A stretch of 64,000 nt of DNA from Adiantum capillus-veneris. Lineage: Eukaryota; Streptophyta; Polypodiopsida; Polypodiales; Pteridaceae. Within the stretch, counting starts at the first letter, position 1, and each line of letters opens with the position of its first letter. Positions 46,444 through 57,214 of the stretch are shown piece after piece. Location of the stretch: the NCBI GenBank assembly GCA_014529385.2, contig CM043960.1, positions 73,299,910 through 73,363,909 of the forward strand, in the 5' to 3' direction. Under the pieces are notes generated by a model. It saw nothing but the letters and a program-made list of their open reading frames with translations. It made no database searches and was not told where the DNA came from. Both the position numbers and the translations under genes were made by a program.

Positions 46444-47798
46444 CAACGTTCAACCTTCGCTACTAGAAATGATTGAGGCACGTAATTTTGTGTACTAATT
46501 TGATTCACTATCTTGATGTACTAAAGCATACCTTGCTTTGAACTACGTTGGTAGGGTGAATTAACGAACGTGTTGTTTTGTTTGTTTTTATACTTGTGTT
46601 GCTTGATCTACATGGCATGAAGCCATTGAGTATACTTAAATTAAGTTTTGAGACCTTGGTTGAGATGATATTTATGTCAAAGAAATATAAAGTACTACCT
46701 TTGTGTCTTGGGGACATAAGGTAGCATGTTGTTAGAAAAGATGCTTCAATCACTACGACTATGCTTAGCTATGTGAGCTTCAAGATTGAAATGAAATACT
46801 TCAAAGCTCGATAGATTCTAGGATATTTTTCCACTAAATCTAAATTTCATTGTGAAAGTTATCTTTAGGTTTACAAGTAGAAATTGTGTTACTCCTTTGG
46901 ATTTGGTTCACTTTTTGCACTCTCAAATAATTGAATAGCACTTGCTAGACCCATTGCAGACCGTTGTGTACAACTTTGGACTGGGGTCATGCACATCAAA
47001 CCACTTCAATCGGATATTTTATTGTATTGATGCATATGCATATACCTGAAGTTTGTTTTCTCTTTGTAAACAATAAACTTCCTCCTCTGACACCCTTTGC
47101 TTTGGAAATTACGGACCAGTTGGCCCCTGTTATGACGTGCATCCGCAAAGGTTGTATAATGTAGAGCTTGTGAAAGGTTCAAATAAGACGATAGTGTTTG
47201 TGGGATTTCATTTGCAAAATCGGTCATTGATGTATGATAGGTGTAGGGAATTTGGATATTATTGTAGTTATTATATATTGCTAATTGAAACTCCACTAAA
47301 GCATCCTTTACCGCTAACTATTTTGTTTGTTTACAGGGATTTCTGACATTTTGCATTGAGTGAATAACGTAAATCATGAATAAAATATTTTGGTGTTTGA
47401 AGGTTTATTGGTATTGCATTTGGCGTTATTTCTTTTCAAAAAAGGCATCAGAATCTTAAAACTAAGTGCTGCCTTCTATCTTAAGTTGTTGCATATGTGT
47501 GATATTTTTCATGTTTTTGTCTCATTATATGGGAATGTTGAAATATTATGGCTTATGTATACATAAACGAGTAGATTTGTGCGGCTTTGTATGCATGTCT
47601 GCAAGTGATCGAGAGCTAGGATTTTGTTAAAAATTTAAGAGTTGCAGTGGTATTATTAGTGTGCTCTTTTGGTTTGCACCAACATATGGATCACATACTA
47701 TAGTTGTTATGTTTATTTAATTCTCTATACACTTCGATTGTCATGAAAAGCTGACGTTATGATGTTTCTTGGATGGGGTTGAAATGTTCTATTTATAG
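46444..47798. other. AT-rich Helitron interior, no gene assigned
   Basis: Short frames such as 46964-47164 show no splice-compatible continuation that I could support. A 5' exon of the following gene may lie here: TTCTATTTATAG at 47787-47798 looks like a splice acceptor. Confidence 0.45.
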
Positions 47799-48405
47799 AT
47801 GCCACGTCCAAGAATGCATTGGGGACTATCTACATTTAGTTGGATGCTTCATCATCCGCCATTTTATATCTATGGTAATATCTAAGTATATCGTTTATTA
47901 ATTTTCAGCTTGGTGTTCAAACTAATAATTTTCTCATGTAGATCCACCTGGCTGGAGAGGCCCACTCACTACGCACGATGTAGTACACATTATTGAAAGC
48001 TTTGAAGTTGTTAGGTGAGGAACATCAGTGAAGCACAATGCTTTTTTATATTTTTTATGTGTGGTTATTGAACTTATTGTACTTAACCTGTTGGCGTGTA
48101 GGAATCACTATTATCGTGATAACATTTTAATGGAAGTGCATGAGTTTTTTGGAGGACTACAAGGATACTTTCACATTAGTATGGCTTTGAATCGTAATGC
48201 AGGTTCAGCTCGGATACGGGTTCCCGAGCTTGGAGATCGCTTGCCGGCCAATGCAGAATACTCTTATAGGGATAGGTATGAGAATTGGAGGATTGTATTG
48301 TACACCCTGCATGAGGAGTGTCGTCGTTTTGGTAGGAGCGTTCGTTATGTGGGCCCATGGTTTCTACGAATACCAAATGCAACATCACGAAGGTTGTCGT
48401 TTTGA
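47799..48405 (+). CDS. Three-exon gene of unknown function near the Helitron 3' end
   Basis: Exons 47799-47874, 47942-48014 and 48102-48405 join in frame (phases 1 and 2) across GT-AG introns of 67 and 87 bp to give 150 codons plus TGA. The protein begins MPRPRMHWGLSTFSWMLHHP. It has DPPGWRGPLTTHDVVHIIES across exons 1-2 and ends WFLRIPNATSRRLSF. It is rich in Arg, His and aromatics. No stop interrupts it, in contrast to the Rep half of the same element. The ATG follows directly after an AG, so an upstream exon may exist. I recognise no family or motif. It could be host cargo or a Helitron gene of unknown role. Confidence 0.6.
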
Positions 48406-48831
48406 AGTTCCAATTGTTTTGTTAGTGAAGATTTAGTGGCTTTCAAAAAACCCTTTCTTTAAAGACAAATATTAGGTTATGCTTACAAAGACTACTTTCA
48501 GTAATGGAAGTGGATTGTTGTTTTTCTTTTAGTTTCCTCCTATCTATCTCTCTCTCTCTCTCTCTCTCTTTCTCCCTCCCTCCCAAACGTGCAATCTTTT
48601 AAGTTTATGTTCTATAGTTGTTATGTTCATTCAATTCTCTATGCACTTTCTATTGTCGCACAACATAGATGTGATTTAGGTTGATACCATAAAGCATGTA
48701 AAACGTTATTGCACATAATAAAACATTTAAGATATGGTTGTCACTACCTTGAATTGGATGCATAAAGAATAGTGACACATGTTATCCCTTTGAAGAAGTG
48801 GGAGGGGGGTTAACCAAATTTGAATGATACT
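48406..48831. other. Helitron 3' untranslated stretch
   Basis: AT-rich sequence with a (CT)n run near 48545-48570; no coding sequence seen. Confidence 0.5.
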
Positions 48832-48868
48832 CCTCCTTGGCCGCAGCAACGCGCAGGTCACATACTAG
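48832..48868 (+). other. Helitron 3' terminus (hairpin + CTAG)
   Basis: CTCCTTGGCCGCAGCAACGC followed by GCAGG forms an imperfect GC-rich hairpin. CTAG at 48865-48868 and a T at 48869 complete the signature, the site where rolling-circle replication terminates. Confidence 0.85.
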
Positions 48869-49072
48869 TTTGTATTCAATCTCCAATTGCTCTTTTAGTG
48901 GTACCTTGTGTGTGCAAATACATGATACATTTACATGTTATGAGTCCTCTCTCTTTCCCTCACATGTTATAGGACTATCTTGGAGCACCTCCAAGATCTA
49001 TCCTTGGCCCTTGAAATTCTCCACCTTGAGACCTGTCCTAGTCGAATTGCAGCATGTTAGCAAGCCCCCCTT
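48869..49072. other. Spacer between Helitron and CACTA element
   Basis: 204 bp with no recognised feature. Confidence 0.5.
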
Positions 49073-49439
49073 CACTACAAGAGAATCAAGCCTTATTGGC
49101 GTATATACTGACGTCAAATAAATTATAAGAAGAATTTCACGTCATCGATATATACGCTGATACATGTGCTGGTATGATGTCACTGATATCGGTGTTGAAA
49201 ATTGCATCGAAAATCATCTTTCTGACGCAATTTTGGACACATTTTTTAGCGCCTAATTCTTTTATTTTATTTTATACATAGTCATGTGTCCAATCATTTT
49301 TTTATGTTTTTGACCTTTTCTGAGCTCATTTATGATGTTCAAAATGTAAAATAAATAAATTATTAAGAAGTTTTGCATAAAATTTATGATAAATATTTAA
49401 TTTTGCTATTTGTTAGACACTAAACATGGTACGTGAAGT

Positions 49440-49940
49440 AGTATATGCAATGTGTATGATGCCCTAATATACGTATTCCCTAAATGCTATATGTTATGTG
49501 CTAATGTTGATGCCTAATGCCTAAACAATATGCACTAATGGCTAATGCCTAAATGCTATGCGCTAATGCTAAAGCCTGATATCTAAATGCTAATGCACTG
49601 ATATCTAATGCTCTGTGCTATTGCTATGCCTAAAGCATTAATGCTATGTCGAATGCTATGTGCCTAGACTCTATGCCTAAAAATGTTAAGCCTAAAGCCT
49701 TATGCCTAAAATGTTATGTCTAAAGCATAAACGCCTAATGTAGAAATGTATGGAATAGAAAATGCTATCCCTAACTATGTACACATAAAAGCTATGACAA
49801 AATGTTAATGCCTAATTTGTATGAGGTAAACGCTATGATAAAATGCTAATGCCTAAATCTATGCCAAAATTCTAAAACACAATGCCTAATTGCATATGCA
49901 TAAAACCTGTAGCAAAATGCTAATGATTAAAACATTATGC
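49440..49940. repeat. Degenerate short tandem repeat (ATGCTAATGCCTAAA-like)
   Basis: Dozens of irregular copies of ATGCTAA, ATGCCTAA and AATGCTATG fill the stretch. No gene is present. Confidence 0.85.
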
Positions 49941-49959
49941 CTAAAATGCGATTCCAAAA

Positions 49960-49963
<4 letters not shown>

Positions 49964-50027
<64 letters not shown>

Positions 50028-50062
50028 TATATATATATATATACACATATACATATATACAT
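49964..50062. repeat. (CT)n(AC)n(TA)n compound microsatellite
   Basis: About 15 CT, 14 AC and then AT/ATAC units. Confidence 0.95.
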
Positions 50063-50069
50063 AGTCTCT

Positions 50070-51742
50070 TCATCTCTGGGGGCAAACCGTCATCACACAT
50101 CTTCTTCTGCTCTAACCATGCTTGTGCAGACATCCTCGGTGGTTCTCTTCCCAAAAAGCCATCGCGTAACACATGATTCTCTGAAAGATACGCTTTATGA
50201 CCTTCATAGATTTGCTTCTTCAATGAGTGTGCCCGACGTGTATTCAGTTTAGGTCCACATGTGACACATGCTCTGTATCCGCTTGTTTGAAGCCTTACAT
50301 GTATACACATGATAATAATAAGCTTGAGAAAAACCAAGATTTACAATGTTTGAGTTTAAGTGTAAATCACCTGAGCATTCTGTTAGTCTGGGATAGTCAT
50401 GCATGGTCCACATCAGAATGCCTTTGATCAAAGCATTCCATCGACCTGTGTGTCGGCTCATATCCACCACTTCTATGCCAATCCACAATTGTTGTAGCTA
50501 TTCCAATAGTGGACAAAGATACACATCCATATTCTTCACTTTATACCGCCCCGGCACAATCAAGCTTAGCCATAGGTGCTCCTTCTTTTCAGTCAACCAC
50601 GGGAGAATATTGTAGTTGACGATGACAATGGGCCATACACTGTAAGATGTTGATCTTTGACCAAATGGATTTACGCCATCCAGCTAGGCTTAGGCACAAA
50701 TTTCGAGCTTCCCTGGAAAAATCCGACCATGTTTCATCTATGTGTTTCCAGGCTGCGCAATCTGCAGGAATCCGTAGCACACCATCCGAAGATATATTCT
50801 CCTTATGCCATGATGCTAGGGCGGCCATGGACTCACATTTGAAGAAATGCTTGATGCGAGGAAGCAGAGGAAAATTTCGCAAAACCTTTTGTGGAATTTT
50901 TGTTCCATGGAGATCTACTCGATATCTCTCGGAATCACATTTTGGACACTTCTCCATGTCTATGTATTCCCCTCTGAAAAAAATGCAATCGTTAGGACAA
51001 GCGTGGATCGAATTGTAATCCATCCCCAAGTTTCACAAGATCTTTCTTGCTTCCTTTGTGGAATCTGATATCACATTATCAGCTGGCAGTATGTGCTCTT
51101 TGAGCAATGTACACAGCGAAAAAAATATGATACAATTGTGTAAAAATCTATCAAATCATTATACATCTAGAGTTTTTTATTAAAGTAAACACATTGTAAT
51201 AGATCACCGGAAAAGCGCCATGACGCTAGTGTCACTCCATCCAAGCTTTGTTTGCATGTTGAGAAGAACCAGGAGCGCCTTCAATCTAGACACACGTGCT
51301 CCATCATACAATGGCGTATTGGCTTCACTTTTCATATCATCATAGATAAGCCTTTCTGAATCCATGATCGTCTCGATCATTTCATCGATCTCCGGCTCAA
51401 ACATTGCCTCGTTGGGAATGTGGTCTACATGATCATCCCCCAAGCTGTCAGAGGCTACATCTTGTGGCCTCACATATGTTGCTTAACCAAAGCGCCTACG
51501 AATATGTCTATTGGGTTGCAAAAGATTGCTGCATGTTGGCCAACATCAGAGTCCGACGAGTTATAACCAACAACAACTCGATCTATAATTGATGGATCGA
51601 ACTCGCCAAATTTGCGAACGTGCTGCAAAGAAACGCGTCTTGTCCGTCGCACATCATGCTTACATTGATTACAAGGACATAAGATCCTCGTGAAGAGATA
51701 GGTGTTTCGGTTGGACGGCCCCACATCCTCGCCACTACTCAT
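50070..51742 (-). pseudogene. TNP2-type CACTA transposase
   Basis: The transposase would bind the CACTA ends and catalyse cut-and-paste movement. From 51742 the N-terminal transposase-associated zinc domain reads LCPCNQCKHDVRRTRRVSLQ. After a frameshift near 51475 the linker ends LNMQTKLGWSDTSVMALF. An intron of about 100 bp is likely (near 51203-51107). The TNP2 core then shows LGMDYNSIHACPNDCIFFRG (near 50970-51029), KCPKCDSERY, WKHIDETWSDFSREARNLCL, and later ACVTCGPKLNTRRAHSLKKQ (near 50180-50260). Stops occur near 51037, 50588, 50535 and 50397. The conserved core is clear, but the gene is dead and shortened. Confidence 0.9.
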
Positions 51743-51831
51743 AATGAGGGTAAAAACCTTATAATCTGAACAACAAATTTAATCTTCTATTGGAATTCTC
51801 CGTCTTTTATCTCTCTCTCTCTCTCTCTCTC

Positions 51832-52408
51832 TCTCTGTTCACACTGTAAACTACCTCACATTCTCTAGTCATGTCCAATCCCCGCACACCACGGTCTACA
51901 GGTGCACGAAGATCAGAACCACCGAGTTATAATCTCGTCTTTATTGGTCAATGCCTATATTTGTGGGTACAAGAAATCTACACACCCACGTGTACATGAT
52001 AGTGCATGTAGTGGACAAAACCCCTTTGCCTCTTCTCTAGCTGTAGCATTTTACAGCATCTTAACATCTTTTCACGGTACATCTTTTTTCGAGGGATTAC
52101 TTAACACATTACATGTTGGCCTCTAATCTGAGTATCGTGCCGTTGAAAGTTTTTCAGCTTAAGGTCGTATCCGTAGAGAGGAAGAGAGGGATCACCATTC
52201 ATCTAACTCTAATTTTTTTACCGTAAACTTGCAGGTAGACTCTAATATAAAAACTCAATCCAAAATCTAATCCTTAATCTAACCTAATTGAACATGTGGT
52301 GATTCGCTCCATTGAAGGGTGAAAGACATACCGATGGGGCTACTAGCTACGTAGATGTGCCTCACTTCATAACACGATTTTAAATTTCAAATTCGTCGTT
52401 TGCTCTCT

Positions 52409-52453
<45 letters not shown>

Positions 52454-52708
52454 TTCACACTGTAAACTACCTCACATTCTCTAGTCATGTCCAATCCCTG
52501 CACACCTCGGTCTAGAGGTGCACGGAGATCAGAACCACCGGGTTATAATCTGATCTTTATTGGTCAGTGCCTATATTTGTGGGTACAAGAAATCTACACA
52601 CCCATGTCTACATGACAGTGCATGTAGTGGACAAAACCCCTTTGCCTCTTCTCTAGCTGTAGCATTTTACAGCATCTTAACATCTTTTCATAGTAGATCT
52701 TTGTCTGT
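51832..52708. repeat. ~260-bp direct duplication, spacing ~617 bp
   Basis: 51832-52091 and 52449-52705 are nearly identical (both contain TCACACTGTAAACTACCTCA, TGTGGGTACAAGAAATCTAC and CTCTAGCTGTAGCATTTTAC). Each follows a (CT)n run. The intervening part has only short frames. The duplication lies within the CACTA element upstream of its transposase. Confidence 0.9.
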
Positions 52709-52790
52709 ATCATGCAGGTACGCCATTTTTGCAATGTAGTTGAAGCATGCTCAAAGCACTTAATTCTTACTCTACATTTGAAGGGTTGTG

Positions 52791-52794
<4 letters not shown>

Positions 52795-52824
<30 letters not shown>
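52795..52824. repeat. (TG)n microsatellite
   Basis: About 14 TG units. Confidence 0.95.
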
Positions 52825-53059
52825 CCCTTGGAATCGTCATCTTGCATCACTAATTTATGTGTAGGCTCAATTTGCTCTTCCATTGGCTGATCATGACGGC
52901 TTATTGTATGGCAGCAGCAATAACATGAAGGTGGAATTGCTCGTCCGCATGGATTGTCAAGGCTATGAGCGTAGGAAATTTTCTCATGTAGGAAAACAAA
53001 GTCTTTTTCAATGTTTTTCATACAATGCTTAACATCATGAGCGCACCTTCATTGACATA

Positions 53060-53325
53060 CACTAAAATCTAACCTAAATCTAAAAAAAGCTAGTCCATCG
53101 AACATAAATCTAGATCAATTTAATCTTAAACTCAAAATAAACCTAAATCTAATCTAATCGAGCGTAAATCTAACTCAAAATAAACCTAAATCTAATCTAA
53201 TCTAACCTAAATAAACCTAAATCTAATTTAACATAATTTTAAATCTAACCTAATCTTAAACTCAACATAAACATAAATCTAAATGTAATCTAACCTAATC
53301 TAATTTAAAATTTAATGTAATCTCT
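53060..53325. repeat. CTAAAT-type degenerate tandem repeat
   Basis: Irregular copies of AACCTAAATCTAA and AATCTAATCTAA fill the stretch. It resembles but does not match the plant telomere repeat CCCTAAA. Confidence 0.85.
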
Positions 53326-53399
53326 TTCTCTCTTTGTTTTCTCCCCTTGCTTCTCTCTTTCGTCTTCTCCCCCTCTCTCTCTCTCTCTCTTTGCTTTTT

Positions 53400-53460
<61 letters not shown>

Positions 53461-53463
53461 TTC

Positions 53464-54115
53464 AACAGGTCTTGAGTTCAACTCCTTGTCGGCTAGATCT
53501 TTAAGGTCTCTTGGGATAGTTTCCTACGACGTTAAAAACTCTCTTCTTCTCGGGTGTGTGTGTGTGCCAATAAAAAGAGGAAAACGGTATAACCTTTCTA
53601 TCACCCAAGTGTGGTAGATTGGTTATTCCATTTCTCTCTTGAATAACAGGTCTTGAGTTCAACTCCTCGTCGGCTAAATCTTTAAGGTCTCTTGGGATAG
53701 CTTCCTACGACGTTAAAACTCTCTTCTTCTCGGGTGTGTGTGTGTGTGTGTGCCAATAAAAAGAGGAAAATGGTATAACCTTTCTATCACCCAAGTGTGG
53801 TAGATTGGTTATACCATTTCCCTCTTGAATAACAGGTCTTGAGTTCAACTCCTCGTCGGCTAGATCTTTAAGGTCTCTTGGGATAGTTTCGTACGGCGTT
53901 AAAACTCTCTTCTTCTTAGGTGTGTGTGTGTGTGGGTGTGTGTGTGCCAATAAAAAGAGGAAAATGGTATAACCTTTCTATCACCCAAGTGTGGTAGATT
54001 GGTTACGCCATTTTCCTCTTGAATAACAGGTCTTGAGCTCAACTCCTCATCTGCTAGATCTTTAAGGTCTCTTGGGATAGTTTCCTACGATGTTAAAACT
54101 CTCTTCTTCTTCTTA
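53464..54115 (+). repeat. Four-unit tandem array of SINE-like repeats with hairpins
   Basis: Units start at 53464, 53645, 53831 and 54025 (spacing 181, 186 and 194 bp). Each has GGTCTTGAGTTCAACTCCT (B-box-like) and ends GTTTCCTACGACGTTAAAAC plus a pyrimidine tail. In the first three units a (TG)n tract of variable length follows. Upstream of units 2-4 lies GTGTGGTAGATTGGTTA (A-box-like), about 30 bp before the B-box, the spacing of a tRNA promoter. Between units, GAGGAAAATGGTATAACC and GGTTATACCATTTCCCTC (53763-53780 and 53807-53824) form an 18-bp hairpin stem. It may be a multimeric SINE. Confidence 0.75.
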
Positions 54116-54193
54116 TTCTCTCTTTTCTCTCTCTCTCTCTCTCTCAATGTGTGTGTGTATGCATGTGTGTGTGTGTGTTTTGTTTATGCATGT

Positions 54194-54232
<39 letters not shown>

Positions 54233-54239
54233 AACACAA

Positions 54240-54293
<54 letters not shown>

Positions 54294-54572
54294 AAGAGGG
54301 GAAGGGAACATGAGAGAGAGGAGAGGGAAGGAGAATACCTGGCTCTCCTTCCTCTCCTTGTGTATGTATGTGTGTGTGTGGAGAAGAAAGAGAGAGCGCG
54401 GGTTACCTCTTTGCTTGCTTGAGTGCTCTCAGTTTATTTTCTACCCCTGTCAGCGTCGCTGTAGGTGTCACTACGAGCGTCTCTATGTTACACATAAACT
54501 AGCGATGCCATGAATTTTTACTTTTAAGCGTCGCACTGCAAGCGTCGCAAATGTGAAGTACCTCTTGTAGTG

Positions 54573-55276
54573 ATCTTATCCGATGGCTAAGTTTGATGAT
54601 CTTAATGTGCATCAACGGTTTAAGAATGGTAAGTGAATACTTGATGATGAACGATCTGAAGATGGAGGAATTTAGGTGGAGATCATGGAGGCGAAGAAGA
54701 TCCATTACCACCTCCATGGGGTGAAGGGTCAAAGAAGAAGTATGAAGAGAAAAGGAAGGAGAGAAAGGAATACTCGTCCGATGATTTCCTCACTACAATA
54801 TGGAGAAGAGGATAGAGCTCTACGGCTTCAAGCAAAAGGAGGTAGACATACTTGATCTGATTGTGGATAAGTATAAGGAGAGGTTACTATGTCTCTGTAA
54901 ATATGCTCCAGAGGTGACGGGTGATGCATGAAAGATAAATTTTATCAAGGGCTGAGAGAAGTGATGAAGTTCCAAGTGAAGGATACATGTTTTATCGATT
55001 TTTTGGATGCTGTGGCCAAGGTAGAAAACTATGACAAGATGGAAAATATTTTTCGGAGTAAACGAATGATTGCAACGGGACATCATCCTCATAACTCAGC
55101 TGCAGCAAATCAAAGAAATCTCCCAAATCAGACTACTTCTAATAATCAACAGAATAACAATGTGCAGCAAGGACGAGGGCCGTTCCCTGATGCGAAGAAT
55201 GGTAACGGCAATCAAAATGGAAACCAGAAGAAGTGACCTCTAGTGTGTTGGTAGCAACACCTAGTAAGTTTCTTAA
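54573..55276 (+). pseudogene. Retroelement Gag fragment 1, left of TTAA element
   Basis: The decayed frames encode a gypsy-like Gag. VDKYKERLLCLCKYAPEVTGDA is broken by a stop at 54928-54930. It is followed by FYQGLREVMKFQVKDTCFID and a Gln/Asn-rich linker ending NGNQNGNQKK at 55236. Nucleotides 54590-54925 recur at about 57790-58128. The frame resumes at 56622 once the TTAA-flanked element is removed. Confidence 0.75.
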
Positions 55277-56617
55277 CACTAGAATGGTAACAGGACACTT
55301 TTATGTCCTTGGACACTTTTGTGTCCTGTTAAGTGACCATTTTGCTAGAATTATTTGAAGAGTATGAAAATGAATTTCTAGGTGCTATATATCCACAAAG
55401 TTGCCTTATGAGCTGAAAAAAAGTTAGCATTTTTTTTGGAGTATCGATCTCACCATTAACCTTACTCTTGCACAACATTTTTGAACCTAAACTGTGTGAA
55501 AAAACGGGTCCTGTTTTTGTCTTTTTTCAATTTTTGGCAGCTATACCACTCTAAACTTCATGTTTGTGAGGTCTAGATGGCTAGAGGTTAGGCCTTCATA
55601 GTTCTCAACATGTTTTGATGCTTGTAGGGAAAGCTAAGTGTTAAAATTGAAAGTTATGACCAACTTACAAGAATTGCATAATCCTGTTTTTTTGGGCCAA
55701 AATTAGCACTTTTATGATTTTTTTGGTGGCTTTCTTGATATCCAAATTCAATTTTGATTGTGTAAGTGTAATGTATAACATAAAGCTAATCTTCCTTGAG
55801 TTTTGGGGGACCTAATATGCTATGTAGCATAGTATATGATGATGGTTGAGTTTTTTGATTGCTGAAGAATACGATACATTTTAGAGTAGGAAGTATAACT
55901 TTCTCAATATTGCTAGTTTCTTAGGCCAATTGTGTGTATTTTGTAGGTACTAACCATATCTAATCATAGAATACAAACTTGGCTAGATATTGAGTAGTTT
56001 CTATGGGTTTCTGGGGGTCATAATGCTAAACCCAGTTTTTTCATTTTTGCTGTATTTAGCACTTTATCATTGCCCCCAAGGTTGCACTTAGTAAGAGATC
56101 CCATTATCCTTTTGACATGCTCCATGGCTCCTTTTGAATCCAAAGGCCCAAAGGGAACTAAGAAAACATGTATATAGTATATGTATTGAGCGTGACTATA
56201 GAAACTTTGATGATAGGTCCGTAGAATGGAAAAAATGCAACTTTTTGTACCTATTTTTTTCGCCCAAACACAAATTAGTGAGGTAAAAGTAATCATATGT
56301 TTTGGTCACCAACCCATTGAAGTTAACGGGGCATTTTATCTCATGTCCTACAAAAATCCCCACTCTTATTTATATGCAATCAACCGTAAGAAATTGTTGT
56401 TTTGGGCAAAATGCACTGGTCCATCAACTTTGGAGGCTTGTAGTGACCAAGAGATGAGAAAAATTACAAGTTTCTCATTTTTTCCATATGTAGTAGTTCT
56501 TGAACTATAAGCTCATGAAAGGATTTTTCAAAATGAGTGGATCTACTATGGTTTTGGAAATTTTTCCCAAAACCCTGAAAGGACACTTTTATGTCCTGTT
56601 AGGTTACCATTCTGGTG
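55277..56617. mobile_element. 1.34-kb TTAA-flanked inverted-repeat element
   Basis: TTAA occurs at both borders (55273-55276 and 56618-56621). The ends are inverted repeats: CACTAGAATGGTAAC at the left, and its near complement GTTACCATTCTGGTG at the right. AGGACACTTTTATGTCCT, itself a hairpin, occurs just inside both ends, twice (second copy diverged) at the left. Removing the element with one TTAA restores a Gag frame reading LVSFLKELEGLDNVFQFG. Precise TTAA duplication is the property of piggyBac transposons, and the CACTAGAA start resembles some of their ends. The interior has no transposase (only an antisense 92-residue frame and similar), so it is non-autonomous. Confidence 0.72.
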
Positions 56618-56621
56618 TTAA

Positions 56622-57210
56622 AAGAGCTCGAGGGCTTGGATAATGTTTTTCAATTTGGAGAACAAGGCCAATGGACTTATGAGTGTTTGAACAAAGAGAT
56701 TGATAAGGCGGTTTGAGCCAAGATGACTGAAGAAGAGACTATCGATGAAGCAGAGGATAAAGGTAAGTCATTTGACCCTCCTCTGGGGTGTCTTATATCT
56801 TCTATGCATCATCTAAAAGCTTCTCTGTCTAAGTTTGTGGGTAAAATAAAAAATCAGAAATTGAATTTCTTAATCGATTCGGGAAGTACACAGTGCTTTT
56901 TGTCTTCTAAATTGGTTAAGAAATTAAACTTGAGGATAAATCAAGACATTAAGAGATATGTGGAGTTTGACAGCGATAACAAAAGCTTCACAAAGGGGCT
57001 AATTGAAAATTTATCTTTTTCTTTGAATGGTCAAGAACATAAAGGTAATTTTTATTTATAGATATGGGTGTGCAGGATGTAATCATTGGTATTGATTGGA
57101 TGATTGAGAATCATGTTCTCATTGATTGTGAAGAAAGAAAAACCTCTTTTAATCTTTCTGATGGGGGTAGTCATGCTAATCATGGGGAACAAAACAGCCT
57201 TAAAGTTTAG
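56622..57210 (+). pseudogene. Retroelement Gag end and protease fragment
   Basis: FGEQGQWTYECLNKE is a decayed CCHC knuckle (expected C-x2-C lost, final Cys kept). After a stop near 56715 comes a retropepsin: LNFLIDSGSTQCFLSSKLVK (near 56860-56920), GNFYL, then VCRMxxIGIDWMIENHV beyond a stop at 57061. No RT follows; the sequence changes to AT-rich non-coding after about 57210. Confidence 0.75.
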
Positions 57211-57214
57211 GTCT

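Larger units (their letters stand above)
39697..48868 (+). mobile_element. Helitron rolling-circle transposon (5' end not located)
   Basis: A Rep/helicase ORF (39697-44389) is followed by three small genes and a canonical plant Helitron 3' end. At 48841 the sequence reads CCGCAGCAACGCGCAGG and after seven bases CTAG (48865-48868), followed by T. That layout (GC-rich imperfect hairpin, then CTAG, inserted before T) is diagnostic. The 5' TC terminus was not found. It may lie between 39284 and 39697, or left of the LTR element that ends at 39283. Helitrons move by rolling-circle replication and commonly pick up host gene pieces near the 3' end. Confidence 0.88.
49073..54572 (-). mobile_element. 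CACTA (En/Spm-type) DNA transposon
   Basis: The left terminus CACTACAAGAG at 49073 and the right terminus CTCTTGTAGTG ending at 54572 are perfect 11-bp inverted repeats of the plant CACTA type. Subterminal repeats are present: an inverted pair around GCGTATATACTGACGTCA (49100-49160), and several AAGCGTCGCA-like motifs at 54455-54550. A broken transposase gene lies on the minus strand. The 3-bp flanks (CTT and ATC) are not a duplication. The right flank enters a retroelement gag, whose second copy shows what the left flank should have been, so one flank was probably lost by deletion. Length 5.5 kb. Confidence 0.88.

Noticed and set aside
49440-50062. CRISPR-like array of short repeats
   Set aside because: No constant repeat length or unique spacers; plant nuclear context.
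53060-53325. Interstitial telomere repeat
   Set aside because: The words are AACCTAAATCTAA-like, not CCCTAAA, and irregular.
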